From contig CALIBN010000024.1 of NCBI GenBank assembly GCA_938045545.1, positions 1 to 64,000 on the forward strand: DNA of 64,000 nt, in the 5' to 3' direction. This stretch comes from an uncultured archaeon (lineage in GTDB: Archaea; Thermoproteota; EX4484-205; JAAOZP01). Shown here in pieces: positions 49,880-59,197 of the stretch. A model generated the notes under the pieces. The model searched no databases and was not told the DNA's origin. It saw only the letters and a list, made by a program, of their open reading frames with translations. A program made the position numbers and the translations under genes. Positions within the stretch are counted from its first letter, which is position 1. Each line of letters begins with the position of its first letter.

Positions 49880-50194
49880 GTGATTGAGAATGCTGACGCC
49901 GTCTCGGAGGAGACCGATTACTCTTGCGGAGACAGGCTGAAAATGTTTTTCAAGCTTGAGGGGAGAAAGATTGTGGACGTTAAGTTTACTTCCGAGGCAT
50001 GCCTGTTCTGCAACGCTTCAGCATCCCTACTCGCCGACCTGGCTAAAGGTAGGACTATTGAGCAGGCTCTTAGTATTAAAGAAGAAGATCTTTTAAGACT
50101 GTTCAACACTGATTCTAAAAGCCCTCGCTACCGCTGTATAATCCTCCCCCTGAGGGTCTTGAAGAAGGCCCTCCAAGGGTTTGAGAAAGGCTAG
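49880..50194 (+). CDS. IscU/SufU-type iron-sulfur scaffold
   Basis: The three conserved Cys are seen in YSCGDRL near residue 15, ACLFCNASASLLAD near 40 (with one extra Cys) and RYRCIILPL near 85. It accepts sulfur from the SufS encoded just upstream. The start is a puzzle. GTG 49880 is the only standard start, yet the frame upstream still reads like the family's N-terminus (ELLKRFKNTANYG, compare the usual NPRNYG) and remains open into the end of sufS without ATG, GTG or TTG. The true protein may be longer, through a rare start codon or a frameshift. Confidence 0.85.
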   Translation: MIENADAVSEETDYSCGDRLKMFFKLEGRKIVDVKFTSEACLFCNASASLLADLAKGRTIEQALSIKEEDLLRLFNTDSKSPRYRCIILPLRVLKKALQGFEKG

Positions 50195-50856
50195 GCCTCA
50201 CTGTTTTCCTCAGGTCTTTTCGACAGGATCTCGACCCAAGGGTTGTCTCTTAAGAAGGATGGGAGCCCACCCGTCTCAGCCGGTTCCCCCCCGCCTGAGA
50301 ACTTTTTTTGAACAGGCTCCTCCGCAACCATCGTTTTCCTCTCCACGGTTCTCCTCAGCTCCCTGACTTCCCTCAACAGTGAGAAGTATGCTTTTTCAAG
50401 CGAGTCAACTCTTTCAGAAAGCTCTCTGATCATGGACTCTATTCTGACAAGGCTTCTCTCGAGAGACCGGGTTTCAACAGGCCTCTGAGCCTGCCTGTTC
50501 ACAGTCTTCCTAAACCTGTTCTCCGCAGGAACCTTCTCCTCCGCGCCGTAGTCATCGTACAGGATTAGCCCGACGCCCTTCTTCATGAAGGAAGCTGTCT
50601 CGGCATCTTCCCCGACGATTCTGGGGGCGGCCACGTAAACCATGCTGTACTCCTTCGCTTTTTCAAGCACGGAGGCCAGGGCCTCGTAGAGAACAACCCT
50701 GTCAGCCTCCTCCTCGAAAAGTATTTTCACCAATGCTTCCTCCCTGCCGTTTGAAAAAACAAGCTCCCCCTTCTCCTCGTCATAGTCAGTAGCCTGAAAA
50801 CCCTGTTTAGAAAAGTATTTTTCAACCCTCTGAATAACCCTTCTGGAGAGGCTCAT
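50191..50856 (-). CDS. coiled-coil protein of the actin operon
   Basis: It has about 222 aa from ATG 50856. An N-terminal domain of about 110 residues (VIQRVEKYFSKQGFQATDYD, then VVLYEALASVLEKAKEYSMVYVAAP) resembles a restriction-like or Mrr-type alpha-beta fold. A coiled coil follows at about 140-185 (SLVRIESMIRELSERVDSLE). It overlaps the actin gene by four bases (ATGA) and is therefore its operon partner, possibly an arcadin-like accessory factor. I cannot match it to a named arcadin. Confidence 0.6.
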   Translation of the reverse strand: MSLSRRVIQRVEKYFSKQGFQATDYDEEKGELVFSNGREEALVKILFEEEADRVVLYEALASVLEKAKEYSMVYVAAPRIVGEDAETASFMKKGVGLILYDDYGAEEKVPAENRFRKTVNRQAQRPVETRSLERSLVRIESMIRELSERVDSLEKAYFSLLREVRELRRTVERKTMVAEEPVQKKFSGGGEPAETGGLPSFLRDNPWVEILSKRPEENSEA

Positions 50857-52121
50857 CTGAACCCCATCCATCCCTCCATCCTGTCCCAGCTCCACCTGAA
50901 ACCCTCGGGGACAGCGTAGCCGTAAACTATGCATCCCCTCCAGACAGAGTACTTCGGGGAGCTCGCCATCACGACTCCTGCTTCCGAAACTCCTTTCTCG
51001 CTGAGCATCGTCTTAATCTTGTCAACCGCGTTTACACACGTGTTTTCAAGGCCCGGGGGGACTCTCCACTCGAAGTTCCCGCCGGAGAGTATTATCTGCC
51101 TGTATAGGTATGGTTGAAGCTCAACCGGGCATTTTTCGATTGACTGCAATATTGCCTCAGCCATGTCAATCATCCCTAGGAAAAACGTGTCCCCCACCTT
51201 AACATCCCCGGGCCGAGGCATTCCCCTTGTGAAATAGCTTTGAAAAACCTCGTGGTTAGGGTTGAAAACATACTCGCCGATGAGGAACCTTAGCCAACCG
51301 TTATCTTCAAGCGTGATCCTCAGCCTGGTTCCAGGTATGTTTACCACTGCGGCCAGCCTATCCGGGTTCTCCTTTCCAAACCTTATCGCCTCCTCAAGCC
51401 TCCTAGGCACTAGGCCAACCTGCTCCTTGATCTGTCTGACGACAGTCTCCTCCTTGGCGAGGTCGCTGTATCCACTGTCCTTCAGTATCTCTGCCGTTAT
51501 AGAGTTAGCATCCCCACCGCCCCTGTTTAGAGCGATGATGGCTGTTCTAACAGGGTATCTCGAGATCGGGGTTATCTGAGTGTTGCCATGTCCAGACTCT
51601 ACGACGACGCTCGTCGGAACCTTGTGGGATATCGCGACCGCCAGGGGCTGCGGGATTATCGTGGCCGCCGCAATAGTGTGTTCCTCGGAATCAATCCTCC
51701 TGTAGATGTCGAAAAGCTTCTCATACATGTATCTCGGCGCGACTGCTGACAGGGAGGCTACAACGTAGAAACCGTTGAAACCCTCCTCCTTCGGCGTGAA
51801 CTCTCTGAGGGCCATTCGAGAAACCTCTTCAACAACCTGCCAGGCTCTACTGTCGTTCTTATCTATTACGCCGTTTCTAAAAGGGTAGACGAGTCTTGAA
51901 GGCAGGTCTTCTCTCGCCTCCAAGTACAGAGGGATATCCTTTCCCACTACAACCTCCCTGCCCTCTCCCATTATCCTCGTCATAATCGAATCCTTATCCG
52001 GGAAATAGCCTCTGTTCTCAGTCACCTCCGGTGTTTCACCCAGAGAGATCGGGCCATACTTGATGAAGCTCGTCCCATAATCCATTCCAAGCACGTGTGA
52101 ACGCTTATACGTCTCGGACAA
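50853..52121 (-). CDS. actin-like protein (crenactin type)
   Basis: This actin-fold ATPase has 422 aa. The phosphate-1 motif is GMDYGTSFIKYG near residue 12, phosphate-2 is VVVESGHGNTQITP near 172, and the adenosine motif is IILSGGNFEW near 347. SVWRGCIVYG near 393 matches the end-of-protein pattern of actins. The length and the Gly-rich motif 3 favour the crenactin or MreB/actin group over the smaller ParM type. It would form helical filaments that shape the cell. Close genes on the same strand are a coiled-coil protein and the 52244 gene. Confidence 0.8.
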   Translation of the reverse strand: MSETYKRSHVLGMDYGTSFIKYGPISLGETPEVTENRGYFPDKDSIMTRIMGEGREVVVGKDIPLYLEAREDLPSRLVYPFRNGVIDKNDSRAWQVVEEVSRMALREFTPKEEGFNGFYVVASLSAVAPRYMYEKLFDIYRRIDSEEHTIAAATIIPQPLAVAISHKVPTSVVVESGHGNTQITPISRYPVRTAIIALNRGGGDANSITAEILKDSGYSDLAKEETVVRQIKEQVGLVPRRLEEAIRFGKENPDRLAAVVNIPGTRLRITLEDNGWLRFLIGEYVFNPNHEVFQSYFTRGMPRPGDVKVGDTFFLGMIDMAEAILQSIEKCPVELQPYLYRQIILSGGNFEWRVPPGLENTCVNAVDKIKTMLSEKGVSEAGVVMASSPKYSVWRGCIVYGYAVPEGFRWSWDRMEGWMGFR

Positions 52122-52243
52122 TCCTCCCTCACACTCTTCTACTAATGCTTCCTTTAAACCATTTAAAAAACTACTGGTGCACGTTAAAACTCCACCGTCC
52201 CTGCCTCAGGCCTTCTTAACCGTTTCTAAAGGGTGAACAGGGG

Positions 52244-52729
52244 CTAAAGCCTCAGCATGCTTCTCAGCCTTTCTGAAACAGTCCTGCTCCTCCTTTTTTT
52301 TCCGGAAAGAATCCTTGAAACCATGTTCATCCCCCTGTTGGGTTTGAAAAGCCTGTAGGAAAAAGTGGCAACCCCCTTATCAGGGTAGGTTGAAACCCTC
52401 ACCCCAATCCCCTCGATGAAGAAGTTTTCGCCCAATCCTTGGAACTGTTCAATACTGCCCCTGACAGTAACGTAGGCTTCAACATGCTCGCACAGCTCAA
52501 GAATACCGTCGACAATCCTGTCAGCCATCAAGGGGTTTCTCAAACCGGAGAAATGGAGTGAAGCATGCAGGGTTTTCCCAAGCTCCTCCTCGTGGAAAAG
52601 CGTAAGGCTGAAATCCTCGTAAACCTCTGTGCGGAGCCTTGTTGAAACGTGTCTAGAGATCTTTTTAAGGGATTCGACCAGCAGAGGCCAGTATCCGCCG
52701 GGCTTCTCAAAATAGGCCTCCACTCTCAT
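52244..52729 (-). CDS. uncharacterised protein upstream of the actin gene
   Basis: It has about 161 aa from ATG 52729; an ATG at 52762 is also possible. The pattern is alternating strands and helices with no known motif, ending in a basic tail (SGKKRRSRTVSERLRSM). No membrane segment is present. It lies 120 bases before the actin gene on the same strand and may belong to the same cytoskeletal group. Arcadin identity is a guess. No function is assigned. Confidence 0.5.
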   Translation of the reverse strand: MRVEAYFEKPGGYWPLLVESLKKISRHVSTRLRTEVYEDFSLTLFHEEELGKTLHASLHFSGLRNPLMADRIVDGILELCEHVEAYVTVRGSIEQFQGLGENFFIEGIGVRVSTYPDKGVATFSYRLFKPNRGMNMVSRILSGKKRRSRTVSERLRSMLRL

Positions 52730-52918
52730 GAAATACTCCTGCTTTTCCAGCGGGCTGGTCATCAGCCTAATATTGCGGTGCCGGAGGGAGAGATTAAAAC
52801 ATTACCTTAAGCCACCCTTCCCCCTGCGGATATACCGGTTTGAAAGGGTTGCCCCACACGATTGGCTTTTAAGCGAATGGGGAAGCTTTAAAACAGGAGG
52901 TTAAAGCCCAGTTTTAAA

Positions 52919-53737
52919 ATGGAGAGCGAGTATTCCGAATACGTTAAGGATGCTTTGAAAAAGTGTTTTGAAAAGATTAGGGGGATGGATGAGCATTCCC
53001 TTCATGAAAGAGTCGCGATAAACCCTTTCGGAGACCAGACCTTCATGGTGGACAGGGTTGCTGAAGAAGTGGTTTTCGAAACAACAAGGTTTTTCTTTAA
53101 AGACGCTACGCTGGTTAGCGAGGAATCAGGGCTAGTGGAGATTGGAGGCGGAGGTCCCCCTTTAATAATCGTCGACCCTGTTGACGGGAGCGTCAACGCT
53201 TCCAGAGGATATCCCGGTTACAGCTGTTCAATAGGGGTTGCAGAAGGAGAGCGCTTGGACGACTTAGTATGCTCAGGCGTTGTCAATCTTTTAACCGGCG
53301 ACCTTTACTTGGCTGAGAAGAATCGCGGAGCGTTCTTAAACGGGCGTAGAATAAGGGTTTCGAACGTGAAGAGGATCGAGGAGTCTCTGATATCTGTTGA
53401 CTTGAACGTCCGGGGAAGACTGCCTGGCTACGTTAGCAGGGTTTCAAGCATAATTGAGAAGGCTAGGCACGTTAGATCTCTGGGTTCTGACGCGCTTGAA
53501 ATATGCTTAGTGGCCTCTGGGGCGGCCGACGCCTTCTTGGATCTAAGGGGTTTTCTGAGGAGCCTCGACTTCGCAGCAGCATTCTTAATAGTTAAGGAGG
53601 CTGGAGGAGTAGTGTTAAACGGTGAGGCGGAGGACCTTAATGTTGAGCTGGTGCCTGTCTCGAAAAGCAGGGTTGTAGCAGCATGTTCAAGAAGCCTTGG
53701 CGAAGAAATAATTCGAGCCTTCAGAAGCAATACTTAG
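52919..53737 (+). CDS. inositol monophosphatase-family phosphatase
   Basis: This is a Mg-dependent, Li-sensitive-type sugar phosphatase. The metal site is seen as EESG near residue 64 and IVDPVDGSVNASRGYPGYS near 81-99. The C-terminal motif SLDFAAAFLIVKEAGG near 219 closes the site. Archaeal members act on inositol-1-phosphate, fructose-1,6-bisphosphate or both. The WD.aAG motif has SLD here instead of WD, as in some archaeal enzymes. A TATA-like CTTTAAAAC lies 29 bases before the ATG. Confidence 0.85.
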   Translation: MESEYSEYVKDALKKCFEKIRGMDEHSLHERVAINPFGDQTFMVDRVAEEVVFETTRFFFKDATLVSEESGLVEIGGGGPPLIIVDPVDGSVNASRGYPGYSCSIGVAEGERLDDLVCSGVVNLLTGDLYLAEKNRGAFLNGRRIRVSNVKRIEESLISVDLNVRGRLPGYVSRVSSIIEKARHVRSLGSDALEICLVASGAADAFLDLRGFLRSLDFAAAFLIVKEAGGVVLNGEAEDLNVELVPVSKSRVVAACSRSLGEEIIRAFRSNT

Positions 53738-53814
53738 GCCAGTCGGAATGGGGTTTCTCATCATTATTCAGAGATCACCTCCATTCCTCATCTGATGATC
53801 CTGTAAATCGCTTA

Positions 53815-54354
53815 TTAAAAAGTTTTCCAGAGTGTTTCTTCAAAAACCCTGTATGTTTCATCATCATACAGGCAGAGTATGATTTCCCTAATCTTACCTC
53901 CTGAGGAAACGTATTCCTTGATCGTCTTCAGCATTACCTGCGCGCACCTATCCTTAGGGTAGCCAAATAAGCCAGTGGATACGGCTGGGAAAGCTATTGA
54001 CCATAGACCAAGCTGCTCAGCCAGCTTCAAGCTGTTTAACGTGGCGCTCCTGAGCTTCTCATCCTCGTCGCCCTCTCCCATTCTCGGGCCCACCGTGTGG
54101 ATGACGTACTTCGCCTCCAGAGAGCCTGCCGTGGTGTAGACCGCCTCCCCCACTTTCACCGGCCCCCTCTGCTCAACTATCCTGCTGCTCTCCTCCTGAA
54201 TAATCTTTCCCCCTGCCCTGACTATTGCAGCCGCTACTCCACCCCCGTGTCTCAACCAGCTGTTGGCAGCGTTAACGATCGCGTCGACCTTGAGCTTAGT
54301 AATATCGCCTTTAACAAGCCTTACAACGTATTCTCCTATCTTCACGTAAGACAT
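53815..54354 (-). CDS. macrodomain ADP-ribose hydrolase
   Basis: The single macrodomain has 179 aa. VKGDITKLKVDAIVNAANSWLRHGGGVAAAI near residues 14-45 is the hallmark ADP-ribose-binding stretch. Further marks are YVIHTVGPRMGEGDEDE and IAFPAVSTGLFGYPKDRCA. Such enzymes remove ADP-ribose from proteins or hydrolyse O-acetyl-ADP-ribose. ATG 54354 was chosen because the domain starts there and the longer frame shows no conserved sequence. It is divergent from the MFS gene. Confidence 0.9.
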   Translation of the reverse strand: MSYVKIGEYVVRLVKGDITKLKVDAIVNAANSWLRHGGGVAAAIVRAGGKIIQEESSRIVEQRGPVKVGEAVYTTAGSLEAKYVIHTVGPRMGEGDEDEKLRSATLNSLKLAEQLGLWSIAFPAVSTGLFGYPKDRCAQVMLKTIKEYVSSGGKIREIILCLYDDETYRVFEETLWKTF

Positions 54355-54451
54355 TTTCAGCAATACCGTTACGCGGGGTGAAATAAGTTTTACAGTGGAT
54401 TTAAGACGGGAGAACACATTTAAATCCAGTTTTTAATAGCAGGCAGCCGTA

Positions 54452-55744
54452 ATGGCTCAGGCGCTTGACGATAAGGCTTCGGCAAAAAGGTATAGGAGGA
54501 ACCTTCTAGTCCTTCTCATAGACTGGATGACTTATGGTTCAGCGATGAACTTCGTCTCCATGGCTACTGTCCTGCCCGCCTTCATAATGAGCCTCACCGA
54601 CTCTAAGATCGCTGTGGGATTAGTTACGACGATATCGTTTTTGGGATGGAACTTTTTCCAACTGGTTTCCGCTGGAAGAATAGAAATGAGGAAGTTTAAG
54701 AAGCCTTTTCTACTGAGAATAACTCCGGGTGAAAGAATACCGTGGCTCATAGTTGCTTTTTCAACAGTCCTGCTCGCCGAAAGAGATCCTTTACTCGCCC
54801 TCCTTATATTCTACGCGTCGTACATTACGGTGAACGTTTCTTCGGGCCTCTGCACCACCGCTTGGCTGGATATTGTTGCTAAGACGATTCCTGAGGAGAA
54901 GAGGGGCTTCTTCTTCGCGGCCGCAAACCTTGTCTCATCAGTTTTAGGGCTGGCGAGCGGCTTCGCGGTGGCTTTCTACATGAGTTTCTTCAAATACCCT
55001 GTAAACTTTTTCATGTGTTTCCTAACGGCGTTCATACTCGTCTCCCTATCTTGGGTTGACATCACGTTCATAGACGAGCCGCCGTCAAACGTGGTTGGGA
55101 AGCCCAGCACCTTCAGGGAATACGTCGGCAAGATTCCGAGGATCATTAAGAACGATAGAAACTATCTTCTTTACACGGTTTCCGGGATAGTGGGCTCCTT
55201 CGGGGGGATCGCCTCCTCCTTCTATACCGCGTACGCTATAGACAGGTTTAAAGCAGGAGGCTTCGAAATAGGATTGTTCACATCCGCCTCGGTTGGAACA
55301 CAGATACTCGCAAACGTTCTGTGGGGCCTAATTCAGGAAAGACACGGCCATAAGACGGTGCTCGTAGCAGGAGGCGTAGCAGGGCTCCTGGCGACCATTA
55401 TCGCCCTGCTCGCCACCTCGCCGAATCATTTCCTGCTGGTTTTTGCCTTTTCAGGAGCGTCTTTCAGCTCATTCATGGTTTCAGGCTTTCCGATGCTTAT
55501 GGAGATGGCTCCGGAGGAGGATAGGCCGACTTACATAGGTTTAAACAGCGCTCTGAGAGCGCCTTCGCAAGCCGTCGCCCCTATTGTTGGAGGACTGGTT
55601 ATTGAAGAATACGGTTACCCACCGGCCTTCTTAGCCTCAGCGTTATTCTCAACCGCCAGCACGGTTATCTTGGCACGGGTCAGGCAGAAGCCCCGTGGCC
55701 CAGCTGGGTCCTCCATCCTAGGAAAGCTTTTAAAGCGTTTTTAA
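54452..55744 (+). CDS. MFS transporter
   Basis: The 430-aa protein has twelve hydrophobic helices. The gene begins with a short charged N-terminus, then LLVLLIDWMTYGSAMNFVSM. An MFS loop feature appears as GLIQERHGHKTVLVAGGVAG in the second half (motif A-like D/R pattern). The substrate is unknown. The stop is 12 bases before the flavodiiron gene, which may be cotranscribed. A TATA-like ATTTAAAT is about 30 bases before the ATG. Confidence 0.8.
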   Translation: MAQALDDKASAKRYRRNLLVLLIDWMTYGSAMNFVSMATVLPAFIMSLTDSKIAVGLVTTISFLGWNFFQLVSAGRIEMRKFKKPFLLRITPGERIPWLIVAFSTVLLAERDPLLALLIFYASYITVNVSSGLCTTAWLDIVAKTIPEEKRGFFFAAANLVSSVLGLASGFAVAFYMSFFKYPVNFFMCFLTAFILVSLSWVDITFIDEPPSNVVGKPSTFREYVGKIPRIIKNDRNYLLYTVSGIVGSFGGIASSFYTAYAIDRFKAGGFEIGLFTSASVGTQILANVLWGLIQERHGHKTVLVAGGVAGLLATIIALLATSPNHFLLVFAFSGASFSSFMVSGFPMLMEMAPEEDRPTYIGLNSALRAPSQAVAPIVGGLVIEEYGYPPAFLASALFSTASTVILARVRQKPRGPAGSSILGKLLKRF

Positions 55745-55756
55745 GCTTGTTCCGCC

Positions 55757-56965
55757 ATGCCTGCCCCCTCCTGGAGGATTATCGGCAGAGACGTTTATTG
55801 GCTGAGCATGCCTGATTACAGTACAAAGTTTTTCGAGAACATTTGGCCAATACCCGGTGGAGTAAACTACAACGCTTACCTTGTCGCTGACGGCAGCGAG
55901 TGTCTTCTGATAGATTCTTCTAAAAACGTTTATACTGCTGAAGAATTTATAGGTCTTCTCAAACAGGTTACTGAGCCGAGCCGCATAAGGCATATCGCCG
56001 TGCTCCACACGGAGCCTGATCACAGCAACCTTATAAGAGAGGTTTCAAACAGGGTTGGAAACCCCGTGTTATACTCGACCCTAAAGGCCTCCGCCTTCAT
56101 GAGAAGCATGTTTAACGTTGAGACGAGGGTTGTGAAGGACGGGGACACTATAATAGTCGGTGGAAGAAGGCTTAGGGTTATCGAGCTTCCCTGGATACAC
56201 TGGCCTGACACTATGCTCCTCTACCTTGAGGACGAGGGAATACTGTTCAGCTCCGACGCCTTCGGCGCCTTCGGCGCTTTGGAGAAGCCTGTTTTCGACG
56301 ACGAAACAGACTTCGAACAATACATGCGTAACTCCAAAGAGTATTTTGCAACAGTCGTCGCGGCTTACAGACAGATGGTTCTTAGAGCCTTGGACAAGGT
56401 TGGTAAACTCGGTTTAAGACTGAGGATTATTGCTCCCGCGCACGGGATTGTTTTAAGAAGCAGGATTCCTGAGGTTACTGAAGCTTTAACCTCCTGGTGC
56501 AGGTTAAAGAGCAAGAGGAAGATAACGGTGATATACGGGTCCATGTACGGTTTTACGGAACGGCTTGCGAGACACGCGTGCAGCATCCTTAAGAACAGGG
56601 TTGAAGAGGTTGCTCTTCATAGTTCCATGGAAAGCGGTGTGAACAGTGTTTTAAGCGACATTGTCGATTCAGCGGGCGTTCTCCTCATAACCCCCACCTA
56701 CGAGGGAAACGTGTTCCCGCCTTTAAGCAACATTGTCGAGCTTCTCAGGATTAAGAAAATGGGCGTTGGAAAGTTTGCGGCAGTAACTGTGACGAAGCTT
56801 TGGGGAGGGACAGCGGCAAGCCAGCTTTCGGCGAGATTAAGCGAGGCTGGCTTCGAGGTCTCGCATGTCTGCGAATACGTTAACTATCCGTGTGAAAGAG
56901 ACTTGACGGAGTACGAGAAAATTCTCCAAGGCTTCCTTCAAAAGATCTTAGAAAAAGCCGAATAA
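55757..56965 (+). CDS. flavodiiron protein (A-type flavoprotein)
   Basis: The enzyme reduces oxygen to water, or nitric oxide to nitrous oxide, in anaerobes. The beta-lactamase-like domain carries iron ligands in LHTEPDHSNL near residue 82, PWIHWPDTM near 149, LFSSDAFGAFG near 166 and PAHGIV near 230. The C-terminal flavodoxin domain starts ITVIYGSMYGFTERLA near 256 and contains TPTYEGNVFPP. The 402-aa length is normal. An electron donor of the rubredoxin type is not encoded nearby. The protein helps an anaerobe survive traces of oxygen. Confidence 0.93.
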   Translation: MPAPSWRIIGRDVYWLSMPDYSTKFFENIWPIPGGVNYNAYLVADGSECLLIDSSKNVYTAEEFIGLLKQVTEPSRIRHIAVLHTEPDHSNLIREVSNRVGNPVLYSTLKASAFMRSMFNVETRVVKDGDTIIVGGRRLRVIELPWIHWPDTMLLYLEDEGILFSSDAFGAFGALEKPVFDDETDFEQYMRNSKEYFATVVAAYRQMVLRALDKVGKLGLRLRIIAPAHGIVLRSRIPEVTEALTSWCRLKSKRKITVIYGSMYGFTERLARHACSILKNRVEEVALHSSMESGVNSVLSDIVDSAGVLLITPTYEGNVFPPLSNIVELLRIKKMGVGKFAAVTVTKLWGGTAASQLSARLSEAGFEVSHVCEYVNYPCERDLTEYEKILQGFLQKILEKAE

Positions 56966-57011
56966 GGATGGTTAGCAAACTTTTATAACTCTGTGCTCGT
57001 ATAAGTCAACT

Positions 57012-57473
57012 ATGTCTTCAACGGAGCAGGCCTTGGACGATCTAGATCTTAAGATACTTAGACAGCTTATGTCTGACTCCAGAATGTCCTACAGGAAAAT
57101 AGCTAAAGAGCTCGGGGTCGCTCCTGGGACAGTTCTAGCTCGAATCCGAAGAATGGAGGAAAACAAGGTTTTGAAAAAGTATACTTTAAGCGTTGACTAC
57201 GAGAAGCTCGGGTTCTCGGTTACCAGTGTGACTGAGATAAGGGTTTCAAAGGGTAAGCTTGTAGAGGTGGAGAAGAAGCTGGCTGAGCTTCCGGGTGTGT
57301 GCGCTGTCTACGATGTCACCGGGGATGTTGACGCTATAGTGATAAGCAAGTTTAGGAACCCTGCTGAGTTAAGCAGGTTTACGAAGAGGGTTCTATCCAT
57401 GCCGAACGTTGAGAGAACTAATACCCACTTCGTCTTAACTGTGGTTAAAGAGGATTTCAACATTTCCATTTAG
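57012..57473 (+). CDS. Lrp/AsnC-family regulator
   Basis: An N-terminal helix-turn-helix (LDLKILRQLMSDSRMSYRKIAKELGVAPGTVLARI) is followed by a RAM effector-binding domain from about residue 70, with EVEKKLAELPGVCAVYDVTGDVDAIV. The 153-aa size is standard. Lrp proteins form octamers that bind amino acids. A TATA box (CTTTTATAAC) is 27 bases before the ATG. The target genes are unknown, but the divergent and downstream lipid genes are candidates. Confidence 0.92.
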   Translation: MSSTEQALDDLDLKILRQLMSDSRMSYRKIAKELGVAPGTVLARIRRMEENKVLKKYTLSVDYEKLGFSVTSVTEIRVSKGKLVEVEKKLAELPGVCAVYDVTGDVDAIVISKFRNPAELSRFTKRVLSMPNVERTNTHFVLTVVKEDFNISI

Positions 57474-57552
57474 GGATTTATTCGGGTAAAAGAGTGTTAA
57501 GCTTGCCCTTTTAAGAAGAGGTTAGACAAATGTCGTTAAAATTTTATCTCCA

Positions 57553-58299
57553 GTGAAAAACAGTTTTATAGCCTCTAAAAACAAGTCAGTTAGATTGCTT
57601 GAAACCCTGCTGATAGAGGGACTTTACGCCGGCGTATTCTTCATATGGGTGTTGTTCGTCGTCGGGGTTTTAACCTACGTGTGCTACAAGATACTGGTTA
57701 AGAAGGTTCCTGAAGGGGTGGCAGTCTACTACAACAGGAAGATAATCCATATTCTCGCAGGCGGTTTAATAGGCTACCTTGTACCCTTTACTTTCAGCAC
57801 ACCCTTCTACCCGTTGGTCCTCTCAATGGTCCTAGGGGTTTTCACCCTCATCCCTCATCTTCTTAAAAAGCCTATGTACTGGTTTCAGACAAGCGACAAT
57901 GCTTACGAGGTTCACTTCTGCCTGAGCTGGGGGCTGATACTGACCGCGGGCTGGCTCTTCACCGGTGGGTTCGCTGGTGGAAACTTCTGGTTTGGAGTAA
58001 TACCAATAATGTTCATGGCGCTCGGGGATGCTGTAACCGGGCTTGTAAGGAACGCGATGTTCAAGAGGCGCACAAAGTCGTGGTGGGGAAACCTGGCTAT
58101 GGCCATCGTTAATGTCATAACAGGGTTGAAGCTTGCGCTCCCGGGCGTCGTCGCCGGGCTGTTCAGCAGCGTAATCGAGCATTTCGAATTCGGCCCTATA
58201 GATGATAACATAACTGTCCCAATCTCCGCCTTTCTAATCCTGATGCTGTTCTACTTTTTTATGCCTGAAGCATTCTCGATTCTTAATGTTTTAGCCTGA
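57553..58299 (+). CDS. polyprenol/phytol kinase-family membrane protein
   Basis: The 248-aa protein has about seven helices. YYNRKIIHILAGGLIGYL near residue 58, MALGDAVTGLVRN near 155, RTKSWWGNLAMA near 173 and IEHFEFGPIDDNITVP near 210 are the family's conserved positions for CTP-dependent dolichol, phytol or geranylgeraniol kinases. It would phosphorylate a polyprenol in the membrane for lipid or glycan synthesis. The start is GTG 57553. It is one of two lipid-linked genes in the window, with HMG-CoA reductase. Confidence 0.78.
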   Translation: MKNSFIASKNKSVRLLETLLIEGLYAGVFFIWVLFVVGVLTYVCYKILVKKVPEGVAVYYNRKIIHILAGGLIGYLVPFTFSTPFYPLVLSMVLGVFTLIPHLLKKPMYWFQTSDNAYEVHFCLSWGLILTAGWLFTGGFAGGNFWFGVIPIMFMALGDAVTGLVRNAMFKRRTKSWWGNLAMAIVNVITGLKLALPGVVAGLFSSVIEHFEFGPIDDNITVPISAFLILMLFYFFMPEAFSILNVLA

Positions 58300-58357
58300 G
58301 ACCTGGTTACTCTTAACGGATAAAACCTTTATTAGTCTCGAGAAATCTGCGGGCAGT

Positions 58358-59197
58358 ATGGAGTCTCACGAGGAGGCTTATGAGAAAGCCCGTGGGAAAA
58401 TTGATTACGTTGAAATCGGCAGAGAGGTCGGCAAGGGGGTTGTCCTAAACAGGTTTAAAATAATCGGGTACGACGAGGATATTCCAGGCTTGGCTGTGCA
58501 TCATCCTGCAGGCCCCTCTGGCAAACTATTGCTGTTTCTACACGGCTTAGGGGGAAGTAAGGAGGATGCTCTATACTTCAGAGCATTCGTGGAAAACATG
58601 GGTTTCTCAATAATGGCGGTTGACGCTAGGGGACACGGGGAGAGGAAGCTGAGCCTTGAAAACATCAAGCCGGAGCTGATAATCGAATACTTAGGTAAAA
58701 CAATAGTTGACAACAGGCTTGCGATAGATATTGCTTTCAGAAACCGTTGGGTTGAAGAGGGGAAGCTCATTCTCGCGGGGGCAAGCATGGGGGGAATACT
58801 GGGAGGCGTATTGGCGGGGGTGGACAAGAGGATTAGCGGTGCTGTGCTCTATGTTCCAGGCGGGGATCTTGTTGAAATAATGTCTGAGAGCAACGTGCCG
58901 ATGCTGGTTGAACTAAGGAGCAAAGTGCCTCGCGAACTTCTCTCTCTCGTTAAACCGGTGCTTGAACCAGTAGACCCGATAAACTATATCGACAAGGTGT
59001 CTCCACGGCCTCTTCTGATTCAGCTGGGCAAGCATGATGACATTGTTCCCTTTAAAAACGGCATGAAGCTTTTCGAGAAGGCTAAGGAGCCGAAGCAGCT
59101 TGTCGTGCATGACTCGGGGCACGCATTGCCGGTGGATAAGGCTGTTGACGAGACAGTCAACTGGCTAAGGAAAAATTTCCCACAGCTAATGGTTTAA
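58358..59197 (+). CDS. alpha/beta hydrolase (esterase-like)
   Basis: An oxyanion motif LLFLHGLGGSKEDAL is near residue 48 and a VDARGHGERK loop near 88. The nucleophile Ser is in LAGASMGGILGG near 143, and the Asp and His are likely in GKHDDIVPF near 227 and HDSGHALP near 254. It is cytoplasmic. The substrate is unknown; ester or peptide hydrolysis are both possible. A TATA-like CTTTATTAG lies 29 bases before the ATG, and it follows the kinase gene by 58 bases. Confidence 0.85.
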   Translation: MESHEEAYEKARGKIDYVEIGREVGKGVVLNRFKIIGYDEDIPGLAVHHPAGPSGKLLLFLHGLGGSKEDALYFRAFVENMGFSIMAVDARGHGERKLSLENIKPELIIEYLGKTIVDNRLAIDIAFRNRWVEEGKLILAGASMGGILGGVLAGVDKRISGAVLYVPGGDLVEIMSESNVPMLVELRSKVPRELLSLVKPVLEPVDPINYIDKVSPRPLLIQLGKHDDIVPFKNGMKLFEKAKEPKQLVVHDSGHALPVDKAVDETVNWLRKNFPQLMV

